Source: Steroidobacter sp. (lineage in GTDB: Bacteria; Pseudomonadota; Gammaproteobacteria; Steroidobacterales; Steroidobacteraceae). From it: a stretch of DNA of 63,389 nt. The translations under genes and the position numbers were made by a program. The stretch covers positions 1-63,389 of the forward strand of contig JAICPY010000012.1 of NCBI GenBank assembly GCA_025929585.1, written 5' to 3'. Positions 36,263 to 44,444 of the stretch are shown here, piece after piece (the first letter of the stretch is position 1; the number at the start of each line of letters is the position of its first letter). Below the pieces are notes generated by a model. It did no database searches, was not told where the DNA came from, and saw only the letters and a list, made by a program, of their open reading frames with translations.

Positions 36263-37348
36263 ATGGGCGCACCGAGCAACTCGCCGGAAATTCGTAAAGG
36301 CCAAGGTGAATGGCCTATCGCTCGAGAGACGTTCGAGCGCCGGTATCGCGAACGCTTCTACGATCCCGCCTTCGCAGCAGACTCGCAAACCATAGATCGG
36401 CTGCTGGAGATCGCCTGGAGTAATTATTGCGAGTCTCACAAAAGTCCGTGCAAGCAGAAGGCGGGACCGGAATTCAAGGACCCGCAGTTCGAGCTTGCGA
36501 TTGAATGGTTGGAAGCCAGAGAGCGCCTTGCCGCTGCTCAAGCACAGAACCGCGATACGAATTTACCTCCGCGCATTCTTCTGATCTGCGCGGCATCGCG
36601 AAATGACAAAACCTGCCCGGGTGAGATGTCCAAGACGTTTCGGCTCGTTCAGCTCGCGAAAGAAGCAATGGCAGCTCGAGGAGTGTCCGTCGACGTGCTG
36701 GACTTGAGCGCCCTGACTTCCGAGTTTGGCCGCGTGATCTATCCCTGCAAGGCATGCGTCTCCACGGCGATGCCCTTGTGCCATTGGCCCTGCTCCTGTT
36801 ATCCGAATCATGCGCTCGGTCAGACCAACGATTGGATGAATGACATCTATCCGCGTTGGGTTGCCGCTCACGGCATCATGATCATCACGCCGGTGTACTG
36901 GTATCAAGCTCCGAGCGGATTGAAGCTGATGATGGATCGATTGGTGTGTGCCGATGGGGGTAACCCGGATCCTACGAGCACACAAGGCAAAGATCCGACG
37001 CGAGCCAAAGAAATTGAGCTTGCAGGATGGCACTATCCGCGACATCTCGCCGGCCGCGCTTTCGCGGTCGTCGTGCACGGCGATGCGGAAGGTGCTGACA
37101 CCTTGCGACGCTCACTCGTTGATTGGTTGAACGATATGGAGCTCATCCAAGCGGGCCGCTCGAGCATCCTGGATCGGTACGTCGGGTATTACGAGCCTTA
37201 CGCGAGCAGTCATGAAGCGCTCGATCGCGACGTGGCGTTTCAAGAAGAAGTTCGTAATGCCGCTGGAAGTCTGGTCAATGAGGTGATGCTGCTTCGCGCA
37301 GGTCGTCGTGAGCCTGACGAAGAAATCCGGGCGCCGCGACCAAAATGA
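36263..37348 (+). CDS. NADPH-dependent FMN reductase/flavodoxin-like protein with Cys-rich insert
   Basis: 361 residues. The first about 100 residues are a helical extension that I do not recognise (GEWPIARETFERRYRERFYDP, SHKSPCKQKAGPEF). From about residue 104 there is a flavodoxin-like FMN-binding domain: ILLICAASRNDKTCPGEMSKTFRLVQLAKEA with the phosphate loop, then IITPVYWYQAPSGLKLMMDRLVCADGG. An insert holds five Cys within 20 residues (YPCKACVSTAMPLCHWPCSC), as in iron-sulfur flavoproteins and other metal or cluster binders. It is the second gene after the Gfo/Idh oxidoreductase and convergent with the GH3 gene. Confidence 0.85.
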   Translation: MGAPSNSPEIRKGQGEWPIARETFERRYRERFYDPAFAADSQTIDRLLEIAWSNYCESHKSPCKQKAGPEFKDPQFELAIEWLEARERLAAAQAQNRDTNLPPRILLICAASRNDKTCPGEMSKTFRLVQLAKEAMAARGVSVDVLDLSALTSEFGRVIYPCKACVSTAMPLCHWPCSCYPNHALGQTNDWMNDIYPRWVAAHGIMIITPVYWYQAPSGLKLMMDRLVCADGGNPDPTSTQGKDPTRAKEIELAGWHYPRHLAGRAFAVVVHGDAEGADTLRRSLVDWLNDMELIQAGRSSILDRYVGYYEPYASSHEALDRDVAFQEEVRNAAGSLVNEVMLLRAGRREPDEEIRAPRPK

Positions 37349-37360
37349 GAAGCCCAGCAT

Positions 37361-37397
37361 GCTCGAGACCCTCCCCTTTCGTGGGAGGGTCCCGAGC
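37361..37397. terminator. Convergent hairpin between flavodoxin-like and GH3 genes
   Basis: GACCCTCCC (37367-37375) and GGGAGGGTC (37383-37391) form a perfect 9-bp stem. It is extended by GCTCG and CGAGC (37361-37365 and 37393-37397), with a 7-nt loop. There is no T-run on either side. It lies between two stops 57 bp apart. This spacer has an ordinary hairpin rather than a tandem-word element. Confidence 0.65.
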
Positions 37398-37405
37398 GTA
37401 TGAAG

Positions 37406-40066
37406 TTACTGCGCTGAAATCGTAAGCGGCGCCTTGAGACGGATGTCCGCGCTCGAAGCACCGACTTGGATCTCATAGGTGCCGGGATCGACTGCATAGC
37501 TATCGCGCTCGGCATCGTAGTAAGTAATATCTCGCTCGGGCGTCAGCGTGAACGACACCTCGCGCGATTCGCCTGGGCGTAGCGAGAATCGCTCGATGCC
37601 TCGCAATTCTTTCAGCGAGCGAATTTGTTTCGCATCGACGCTGCGGACATATAACTGCACGACCTCATCGCCCGTGCGCGAGCCGATGTTCTTCACGCGA
37701 ACGCTGGCAGTCACCGAATCCTTCGCATTGGCTTGTGAACGATTGAGTTTCAAATCCGAGTACTCGAACTGCGTGTACGACAGGCCATGTCCGAACGGGT
37801 ACAGAGGCTCGCCCTTGAAGTAACGATACGTGCGGTTCTCCATCGAGTAGTCATCGAACGCCGGCAACTTCTCTTTTGCTTTGTAGAAGGTCACAGGCAA
37901 GCGTCCAGCGGGATTGACATTGCCGAACAATACGTCTGCGACGGCATTGCCGCCGCGCTGACCCGGATACCAGGCAACGAGAATCGCAGGCAGGTTTTCC
38001 TTGGCCCAATCCACTGCGATTGCCGAGCCGGCAGTGAGCACGAGCACGACAGGTTTGCCTGTCTTATGCATTGCCTCTAACAGTTTGCGCTGCGATCCGG
38101 GCAAGCGCAGATCGGTTCGATCTCCGCCGGCAAAGCCTGGATAGTTGACCTTCATCTCCTCGCCTTCCACATCACCCGTCAGACCCCCGACGAAGACGAT
38201 GACATCCGCAGCTCGCGCTGCTTCGATCGCTTCGTCCAACGGCGGCTTCGCGCCGGGCAATCGCCATCCAAGGCGCACTTCCGCATCGCGAATATCCTCG
38301 AAGTATTCGAGTCGCAAATCGACGGGCTTGCCCGCTTCGAGATTGACGAATGCGCTCTTGCTCGACACTCGCGGATTGAGCTCCCAGCTTTCTATGACCT
38401 GCCGTCCGTTAACGAACAGACGAAAGCCGTCGTTCGCGCCCACGGAAAGCTCATAGCGTCCCGAGACCGGCGGCACCAATTGTCCGCTCCAACGCACGCT
38501 GAAGTTGTCGCTGCCGATCGCATCGACGGGAAACTCGCCGCGCGCGATCAAATCATCGATGGGTCCGCCGCGATCCCAACGAAATGCAATGCGTTGATCC
38601 ACGCGTGTCATCGCAGCCTTGCCCGACAGGTCGCGAGTGCTGAAGTACTCGCCCTTTAGTCCTTGTTCGCTGGATCCAGCAGCAGGTCGCAGATACGCAG
38701 GCTCGATTGCTGGCGCCGCGCGTGGCTCTTCGCGTCCTTCGACGAGATCGGCACCCCGCGAGTACAACACCTTCGTATTCTTGCCGACTGCCTCGCGAAT
38801 GCCTTGCAGAATCGTGACCGGCGCCGCAGGTGTTCCATAGTAATTACCCAGGAGCGACATCACCTCGTCAGCCGTTGGGCCGACGACTGCGACCGTACCG
38901 ATGTCCTTCGACAAGGGCAGCACACCGCTGTTCTTGAGTAAGACCATCGAAGATTGAGCGGCCTGGCGCGCCATCCAATCGTGCTCGGCGGACTGATTCA
39001 CCGAGTATGGAATGTTGGCCCAACGAACGCGTTCCGGCGGATCGAACATGCCTAGCTCGAAACGCGTCTTCATCAAATTCGTCAGTGACGCGTCGATCTC
39101 TGCCTCGGCAATCAAGCCCTGCTTCACGGCATTCACGAGCGCCGTATACGTTCTGCCGCAGTTGAGCTCGGTGCCATTCTTTACGCCAAGTGCCGCCGCC
39201 TGCTCCGGCGTTTCGACGATCTTGTGATACTTGAAAACATCTTCGATCGAATCGCAATCGGAGACCACGTAGCCATCGAAGCCCCATTTCTCGCGCAAAA
39301 CATCTTCGAGCAAAAATTCGCTCGCGGAAGCCGAAGCGCCGTAGACGCGATTGTAGGCACCCATCACGGATTTCACGTTCGCTTCCTGCACCAAAGCTTG
39401 GAATGCAGGCAAATAGGTTTCCCACAGATCGCGCTCGCTCGGGTGCACATCGAATCGATGTCGATCCGCTTCCGGTCCGCTGTGCACGGCGTAATGCTTC
39501 GCGGTGGCATCCAGTTTGCGGTAGTGCGGGTCGTTGCCTTGCAAGCCTTTGACGAATTCCACACCCATGCGGGCCGTGAGATAAGGATCTTCGCCGTAAG
39601 TCTCTTGACCGCGGCCCCAGCGAGGATCGCGGAAAATGTTGATGTTGGGTGACCAGAACGTCAGGCCCTGGTAGCGGTTGCGCTGATTGCGGCCGGCGAA
39701 TTCGTGATGCTTCGCACGGCCTTCATCGCTGATCACCGTGGCGATCTCGTTCATGAGATCCGTGTCGAATGTCGCAGCGAGCCCGATCGCTTGCGGAAAT
39801 ACCGTGGCCGAACCGGCTCGCGCGACCCCATGCAGAGCCTCATTCCACCATTCGTACTTCGGCACGCCGAGCCTTGGGATGGCGGGCGCATCGTTCATCA
39901 TCTGCGAAACCTTCTCTTCGAGCGTCATGCGCGAAACGAGATCCGCGGCGCGTTCCTCGAAACTCTTATCGAGATTCCCATACAGCGGTTCTTCGGCCGA
40001 TGCGAGCGGGCCGGCAGTGAGCATCGCGCAGCCGAACAACAGTGCGACGTTCATAACCTCTTTCAT
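37406..40066 (-). CDS. Secreted GH3 glycosidase with PA14 domain
   Basis: Glycoside hydrolase family 3 of the beta-glucosidase/beta-xylosidase type, 886 residues from the start at 40066. The signal peptide (MNVALLFGCAMLTAGPLASAEE) follows within 30 residues. The TIM-barrel domain has IPRLGVPKYEWWNEALHGVAR and GYVVSDCDSIEDVF, in which the first Asp is the expected nucleophile. A PA14 domain (about residues 455-590, KGEYFSTRDLSG to RLEYFEDIRDAEVRLGW) is inserted in the second catalytic domain. A fibronectin-III-like domain ends the protein (RPGESREVSFTLTPERDITYYD). Likely acts in the periplasm or outside the cell on plant-type oligosaccharides. Confidence 0.94.
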   Translation of the reverse strand: MKEVMNVALLFGCAMLTAGPLASAEEPLYGNLDKSFEERAADLVSRMTLEEKVSQMMNDAPAIPRLGVPKYEWWNEALHGVARAGSATVFPQAIGLAATFDTDLMNEIATVISDEGRAKHHEFAGRNQRNRYQGLTFWSPNINIFRDPRWGRGQETYGEDPYLTARMGVEFVKGLQGNDPHYRKLDATAKHYAVHSGPEADRHRFDVHPSERDLWETYLPAFQALVQEANVKSVMGAYNRVYGASASASEFLLEDVLREKWGFDGYVVSDCDSIEDVFKYHKIVETPEQAAALGVKNGTELNCGRTYTALVNAVKQGLIAEAEIDASLTNLMKTRFELGMFDPPERVRWANIPYSVNQSAEHDWMARQAAQSSMVLLKNSGVLPLSKDIGTVAVVGPTADEVMSLLGNYYGTPAAPVTILQGIREAVGKNTKVLYSRGADLVEGREEPRAAPAIEPAYLRPAAGSSEQGLKGEYFSTRDLSGKAAMTRVDQRIAFRWDRGGPIDDLIARGEFPVDAIGSDNFSVRWSGQLVPPVSGRYELSVGANDGFRLFVNGRQVIESWELNPRVSSKSAFVNLEAGKPVDLRLEYFEDIRDAEVRLGWRLPGAKPPLDEAIEAARAADVIVFVGGLTGDVEGEEMKVNYPGFAGGDRTDLRLPGSQRKLLEAMHKTGKPVVLVLTAGSAIAVDWAKENLPAILVAWYPGQRGGNAVADVLFGNVNPAGRLPVTFYKAKEKLPAFDDYSMENRTYRYFKGEPLYPFGHGLSYTQFEYSDLKLNRSQANAKDSVTASVRVKNIGSRTGDEVVQLYVRSVDAKQIRSLKELRGIERFSLRPGESREVSFTLTPERDITYYDAERDSYAVDPGTYEIQVGASSADIRLKAPLTISAQ

Positions 40067-40144
40067 AGACGAATGTTTTCCCCTGACCCAACGTGTTCCG
40101 CCGACCCAACATCTTCTCCCGATAAGTCGTCGATCAAATTTCAT

Positions 40145-40514
40145 TATGCTGCTCCTGGAGGCTTCTTTTTAAGCGAAGCGCCGTCGCCCGGCCAGCGCGG
40201 CGATTTGAGGTCGCGCCCTGGCTGCTTCTTCAGCCCGCGACCATACACGAGGCGGCACACTCGCGGTGCACACGATTGTTTATCCTTCGATGCCAGCCTT
40301 GTTATGTGCGCAGAATTTGTGCCAAGAATCGTAAACAGGACCAGCCGGCAAGAAGCACCAATCTGCATCTGTCGAGAACAATGCGCTGTAGTCCGTAATA
40401 CGCGCTCGAGAGGATCGCGCGACCATCTTGCCCGCCTTCTCTGCCACGGGCTGTCGTTGCAGCACTCGAATAAGAAAATATCCGGCAGCGCGCTAGAGGG
40501 TGTGTCCGTCGACC
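40145..40514. other. 370-bp spacer between the aldo-keto reductase and GH3 genes
   Basis: Both neighbours are on the minus strand, so this region lies downstream of the aldo-keto reductase stop and upstream of GH3. It must hold the GH3 promoter. A minus-strand frame runs through all of it, but its composition (many Arg, Ser, Cys and Pro) does not look like a real protein. No hairpin element of the tandem-word type and no clear promoter boxes are visible. Confidence 0.5.
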
Positions 40515-41447
40515 TCAACCCACAAGGGCGATCAATTCGGATTTCTGAGCCGGCGTGAGCAGTGGACCCAGACCGGCCTTCAGGTTGTCGCTTTGCCTAT
40601 CGGGCTTGCCGGTGGCGGGAATCACCGCCGTGACGGCTTCATCGCTGAGCGCGAACTTCAGGAACATCTGCGCCCAAGATGTGATCTGCGCTTCAGCAGC
40701 CCAGCCCGGCAGCTGTTTACCTTTGACTCGGTTGAACAACGCTCCATCGTCGAAGTTGCGATTCGTCAGAACGGCGACGCCCAGATCTTTGGCCAGCGGG
40801 AATACACGCCGCTCGGCGCCTCTTTGCGTCACCGAATAGTTGATCTGAAGAAAATCCGGGCGGCTTGCTTTGACGACATCGGCGAGCTCGTCCTGCGCAG
40901 ACTCCACGTAGTGCGTCACGCCGACATATTTTACTTGGCCTTTCTCCTTGAGCTCTCGAGCGACCGCGAGCTGAGTTTTCCAATCGCGAAGGTTGTGAAC
41001 CTGCAAGAGCTCGACCTTGTCGGTGCGCAGACGCTTCAGAGTGTTCTCGAATTGCGCGAGACCCTCTTCGCGCCCCGTCACTCCAGAAAGCTTGGTCGCA
41101 AGAAAGGCCTTCTTGCGCAAGCCGAGTTGTTCCAGCAACGGCCCTAAGTTGTCTTCCGCATTACTGTAGGTCGGAGCGGTATCGATCAGCGTGCCACCTC
41201 CAGCGAAGAAACGTTTGAGCACCTCCTGCAACGCGCGGTATTCGGCTCCGCCATTCGGCACCTCGAAACTACCGGAGGTGCCCATACCTATCACAGGAAC
41301 GGTTTCGCCACTGACCGGGATGACTCTCGTGCGCATCGCTCGCGAATCGGCAGCCGCGGCCTTTGCCGGCCAGGCCGGCAGCGAGCCGAGCAGTGCCGAT
41401 CCAGCCACCAGCGAGCCGCCGATGAGAAAATCACGCCGAGTTTTCAT
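40515..41447 (-). CDS. Tat-exported aldo-keto reductase
   Basis: 310 residues. The N-terminus MKTRRDFLIGGSLVAGSALL is a twin-arginine signal, so the enzyme is exported folded, presumably with its cofactor. The aldo-keto reductase barrel has DTAPTYSNAEDNLG (catalytic Asp and Tyr), Lys in FLATKLSG and His in LLQVHNLRDW, so the full Asp-Tyr-Lys-His tetrad is present. The C-terminal PATGKPDRQSDNLKAGLG is the NADP-phosphate binding region. Export of an NADP-dependent reductase is unusual but known for this sub-branch. It lies beside GH3 and a retropepsin-like protease. Confidence 0.92.
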   Translation of the reverse strand: MKTRRDFLIGGSLVAGSALLGSLPAWPAKAAAADSRAMRTRVIPVSGETVPVIGMGTSGSFEVPNGGAEYRALQEVLKRFFAGGGTLIDTAPTYSNAEDNLGPLLEQLGLRKKAFLATKLSGVTGREEGLAQFENTLKRLRTDKVELLQVHNLRDWKTQLAVARELKEKGQVKYVGVTHYVESAQDELADVVKASRPDFLQINYSVTQRGAERRVFPLAKDLGVAVLTNRNFDDGALFNRVKGKQLPGWAAEAQITSWAQMFLKFALSDEAVTAVIPATGKPDRQSDNLKAGLGPLLTPAQKSELIALVG

Positions 41448-41498
41448 GAATCCTCCAGTTTGCCGATTCTACGCAGCGCTGTGTGCGCACTGCATAAG

Positions 41499-42440
41499 CT
41501 ACTTCAAGCGGAATCGGTTCCGAAACTGGATTTCTTCACGACGATAGTCGATGACGAGCTTTTCGAGCGAACCGAGGATATCCATGCCGACCAACAAGGC
41601 TGGCTCCTCTTGCAGCCCCCACAACTTGAAGACGTGGATATCGCCATAAATGATTGGCAGGTGCTCGATCTCAGCCTCGCCCAAGCGGATCATCGGCGTA
41701 CGCAAGTAACGCCCCGTTTGCGAAGTTTCATCCAATCCGACCACACGGGCATCGTCTGGGCCGTGCGGTTGTTTTCGCCGCTGCAAGAGCGCATCGCGTA
41801 ACGCCAGATTGCCTAGCGTCATCTCTGCCCCGGTGTCGATAACCGCTTTGATTTGAATCGTGCCGACATAGCCGTCCACTACCAGCAGCCTACCGAATCG
41901 GAGCTTCGCGCGCATCGTGCCTTCGTTGCTACGGGCCCGCTGTCCCTTGGAGCGAGCGATCGTGATTCGATCCTTCGTGAACTCCACCGTCACTCGCACA
42001 TTCTCGAAACCTTGGGTGCCGAGAATGCCATCGGCGCCTCCCATGACGCTGTTCAGCACAGCAACCTTCAGATCGCGTTGGATCAAGTCCCCGGTCTGAA
42101 GGGTGTCCAGGCGTACCGCGGGTACTGCCAGCGAGCCGGTAACGCCATGCAGCATGAGTTGCGATTCCGGTGTCAGCACTAAGCCTATGGCCTGTGCAAC
42201 ACGCAGGGTGATCACCGACTGGTTCGCGCCGGTATCGAGGATCAGTCTGAAAGGGCCTTGGCCGTTGATGAAGACTGGCGCAGCAATACGTCCTATCCCA
42301 TCTTCATCCGTTGGCGCCGCGAATAGATGCTGCTCTTCTTCCGGCTGCTCTTGCGCAGGCGCCGGCATAGATATCTCGCCGCCGTGAGCCGGGGCCAGAG
42401 CGAGCGAAACCAATACCATTGCGAAGTGGATATGTCCCAT
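41499..42440 (-). CDS. Retropepsin-like aspartic protease with two DTG motifs in one chain
   Basis: 313 residues with an N-terminal signal peptide (about 1-20, FAMVLVSLALAPAHG). Two homologous halves each carry the aspartic-protease triad: LILDTGANQSVIT near residue 70 and AVIDTGAEMTLG near residue 200. A hydrophobic-hydrophobic-Gly motif also occurs in each half (GADGILGTQGF and LLVGMDILG). Retropepsins normally dimerise to build one site, and two copies in one chain could form a complete active site alone. Likely periplasmic. The substrate is unknown. It follows the UrcA region and precedes the aldo-keto reductase on the same strand. Confidence 0.85.
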   Translation of the reverse strand: MGHIHFAMVLVSLALAPAHGGEISMPAPAQEQPEEEQHLFAAPTDEDGIGRIAAPVFINGQGPFRLILDTGANQSVITLRVAQAIGLVLTPESQLMLHGVTGSLAVPAVRLDTLQTGDLIQRDLKVAVLNSVMGGADGILGTQGFENVRVTVEFTKDRITIARSKGQRARSNEGTMRAKLRFGRLLVVDGYVGTIQIKAVIDTGAEMTLGNLALRDALLQRRKQPHGPDDARVVGLDETSQTGRYLRTPMIRLGEAEIEHLPIIYGDIHVFKLWGLQEEPALLVGMDILGSLEKLVIDYRREEIQFRNRFRLK

Positions 42441-42600
42441 ACACCCAGAGCCAAGTTCAGCACTTGGACGTCATAACCATCGCATAAGTTCGGCGCCGTG
42501 ACATAAGGATCCGTCCTTAGGGACGCAAGACACCGTGACCTATAGCGCTTCTTGGGACCTATTTCACTCTTTCGACGCAACATGCCTCGCAGGCAACCTC

Positions 42601-42632
42601 CAAATAAAAAGGCCGGCGCACTGCGCCGGCCT
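42601..42632 (-). terminator. Rho-independent terminator of the urcA-like gene
   Basis: AGGCCGGCG (42610-42618) pairs with CGCCGGCCT (42624-42632), loop 5 nt. On the minus strand the stem is followed by TTTTTATTTG (42609-42600). It begins 30 bp after the UrcA stop. A strong, simple terminator unlike the tandem-word elements. Confidence 0.9.
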
Positions 42633-42662
42633 CGTATGCAGATGTCGACCCTCTGGGATCGC

Positions 42663-43019
42663 TTATCGCTTTGCAACGATCGCTCGCGCGCTCTGCGACC
42701 CATTCGAGCGGTGTAGCTCCGTCAACAAGGGCTGATTCACATCACTGACCGCGTTCGCAAGAGCTTCGCTCAGGCAGCCACGATACTGTTTGGCGCGGTG
42801 CATCTCGCGGGCGCGCAGCGGTGCGCATACGCTCCGGGCAGCGCGATTCAGCCGCTGGTATAGAGCGCCGACGCCCTCGTCTCGGTTCAAATCCAGATCA
42901 CCGTACTTGACGGTCTCGCTCAGCTGCGTAAATCCGACGCTTACCGCGTCCGCAGAATGAGCGGCTTGAGCCGTGAGGACGAGTGCCGCTGCTGCCAGAA
43001 GCCCTTTAACCTTGTTCAT
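42663..43019 (-). CDS. UrcA-family small exported protein
   Basis: 118 residues from the ATG at 43019, with GGAG well placed upstream; the frame is open to 43139 but without a Shine-Dalgarno. A signal peptide (MNKVKGLLAAAALVLTAQAAHSA) is followed by the UrcA domain VKYGDLDLNRDEGVGALYQRLNRAARSVCAP and a second Cys in QYRGCLSEA, likely a disulfide. UrcA proteins are common in sphingomonads and Xanthomonadales-like bacteria; their function is not known. It has its own terminator and an upstream region with repeated palindromic motifs. Confidence 0.9.
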   Translation of the reverse strand: MNKVKGLLAAAALVLTAQAAHSADAVSVGFTQLSETVKYGDLDLNRDEGVGALYQRLNRAARSVCAPLRAREMHRAKQYRGCLSEALANAVSDVNQPLLTELHRSNGSQSARAIVAKR

Positions 43020-43175
43020 CTGATCTCCGTCGTTCGATGGTTGAATGCCGTGCCACATGCGTGGCGTGGCGCGCAAGGTAGGCGGCAGACCCTCACGATG
43101 CATTGCTAATTTTGGATACGCAGGCAAGCTTGTGCACAAACTGTGATCATTGCCGCGCTTGCCCGCGCCAAGTGA

Positions 43176-43220
43176 TGTGAGCGACTACACACACGCACGA
43201 TGCGAGTGTGACGCTACACA
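43176..43220. promoter_or_regulatory. Two spaced TGTGA...ACACA motifs upstream of the urcA-like gene
   Basis: TGTGAGCGACTACACA (43176-43191) and TGTGACGCTACACA (43207-43220) are near-palindromes repeated 31 bp apart. The first differs from the CRP consensus TGTGA-N6-TCACA by one base in its right half. They lie about 160-200 bp before the UrcA start. A role as regulator sites, perhaps for the CRP at 2184, is speculative. Confidence 0.3.
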
Positions 43221-43272
43221 CGAGTCGGCCACGCCACTGATGTGCGAACCAGTGCTCATTCGCGCAGAGAGC

Positions 43273-43501
43273 GCGCGATCATCGATCGCGCTGTGACGAG
43301 GCGAAGAAGTGACGGGTGACGGAGTGACGACGTTCAGAGGTAAGGGTCCGAGCGGCCCCATACTGCTGCATACCCGAGAATTCTGACTTCGTCACTTCGT
43401 CACCCGTCACCCGTCACCTGTCACGCGTCACCCGTCACCCGTCACCCGTCACCCGTCACTTAATTTGTCACCTCGTCACTTGATTTGTCACATCGTCACT
43501 C
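43273..43501. repeat. Long intergenic element, GTGACGG/GTCACCC 7-bp family
   Basis: A short palindrome (GCGCGATC, ATC, GATCGCGC; 43273-43291) precedes the left arm GAAGTGACGGGTGACGGAGT (43306-43325). After a loop with core GTTCAGAGG and ATTCTGACTTCGTC comes a long right arm of 7-bp GTCACCC units. Nine units run without a break (43399-43461), followed by looser copies TTTGTCACCTCGTCACTT up to 43501. The right arm is three times longer than the left. Confidence 0.9.
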
Positions 43502-43560
43502 TATTGATGTCGCCGCTCTCGCCCTTCACAATTCGCTCCCCAAAGGGCGCAACTCAGCTC

Positions 43561-44250
43561 ATGTACACCCTCTACATCGCCAACAAGAATTACTCCTCTT
43601 GGTCGCTTCGCCCTTGGGTGCTGATGCGCGAGTTGGGCATTGCGTTCGAAGAAGCAATGCGGCCGTTCGCCGCCGGCTCCAACTGGCAATCGTTCCGATC
43701 GTTTTCTCCGAGCGGGAAAGTGCCCTGCCTCGTTGACGGCGATCTGGCGGTTTGGGATTCGCTTGCGATTACGGAATATTTGGCTGAGCGTCATTCCACG
43801 GTATGGCCGGCCGACCCGTCGATTCGAGCCTGGGCGCGATCCGCTGCGGCAGAAATGCATTCCGGTTTTGGCGCGCTTCGCGATCGTTGCTCGATGAGCT
43901 GCGGCACCCGCGTTCGCCTTCACGAAATCTCCCCCGCACTTCAGCGCGACGTCGCGCGCATCGATGAGCTTTGGAACGAGGGTCTGAACAGATTCGGCGG
44001 TCCGTTTCTCGCAGGAAAGTCCTTTTGCGCCGTGGACGCATTCTTCGCCCCCGTCGCATTCCGAGTTCAAACGTATGCGCTCGCGCTCAGCCCACCTGCA
44101 TCCGACTATTGTGCGCGGTTACTGAACCTCCCTTCGATGAGGAGCTGGTACCAAGACGCCCTCGCTGAAACCTGGCGCGAGCTCGATCACGAAGAGGAAG
44201 TGAAGAGAACGGGAGTAGTGGAGGACGACTTGAGGTCGAAAGCGGATTAG
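43561..44250 (+). CDS. Glutathione S-transferase family protein
   Basis: 229 residues from the ATG at 43561; upstream frame is repeat sequence. The N-terminal thioredoxin-like domain reads MYTLYIANKNYSSWSLRPWVLMRELG, with Ser13 or Ser14 as the expected glutathione-activating residue, and FSPSGKVPCLVDGDLAVWDSLAITEYLAER carries the cis-Pro and the Asp-Ser glutathione contact. The C-terminal helical domain contains the N-capping-like SFCAVDAFFAPVAFR. Single gene between two hairpin elements. Substrate unknown. Confidence 0.93.
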   Translation: MYTLYIANKNYSSWSLRPWVLMRELGIAFEEAMRPFAAGSNWQSFRSFSPSGKVPCLVDGDLAVWDSLAITEYLAERHSTVWPADPSIRAWARSAAAEMHSGFGALRDRCSMSCGTRVRLHEISPALQRDVARIDELWNEGLNRFGGPFLAGKSFCAVDAFFAPVAFRVQTYALALSPPASDYCARLLNLPSMRSWYQDALAETWRELDHEEEVKRTGVVEDDLRSKAD

Positions 44251-44288
44251 TTCGCACGACCCAGCTAGATCTGACCAAAGATGCATCG

Positions 44289-44438
44289 GAAGGTCTGCGG
44301 TCCGCGGTCTGCAGCCAGATCGGCCGCTGCGCCGCCTAAGAGATAAGAAAATGCGCGGTATGGACCTGCCGAAAGAAAATTACAAGCATCGAGTTCCGTT
44401 TCCTCTCTGGCCGGCAGACCGCAGACCGCGGACCTTCT
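44289..44438. repeat. Intergenic hairpin element, GTCCGCGGTC family
   Basis: Left arm GAAGGTCTGCGGTCCGCGG (44289-44307) continues TCTGCAGCCAGA. Right arm TCTGGCCGGCAGACCGC (44407-44423) continues AGACCGCGGACCTTC, so about 31 bp pair. The loop is about 88 bp. It lies between the convergent GST and POT genes, ending 7 bases from the POT stop. Confidence 0.9.
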
Positions 44439-44444
44439 TCTGGC

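Noticed and set aside
40144-40518. 124-codon minus-strand reading frame between the aldo-keto reductase and GH3 genes
   Set aside because: Composition (Arg, Ser, Cys, Pro) is typical of noncoding GC-rich DNA, no start context, no recognisable motif, and it overlaps the ends of both neighbours.
43399-43461. GTCACCC array as a CRISPR or satellite
   Set aside because: Units are 7 bp without spacers, and it forms one arm of an inverted element.
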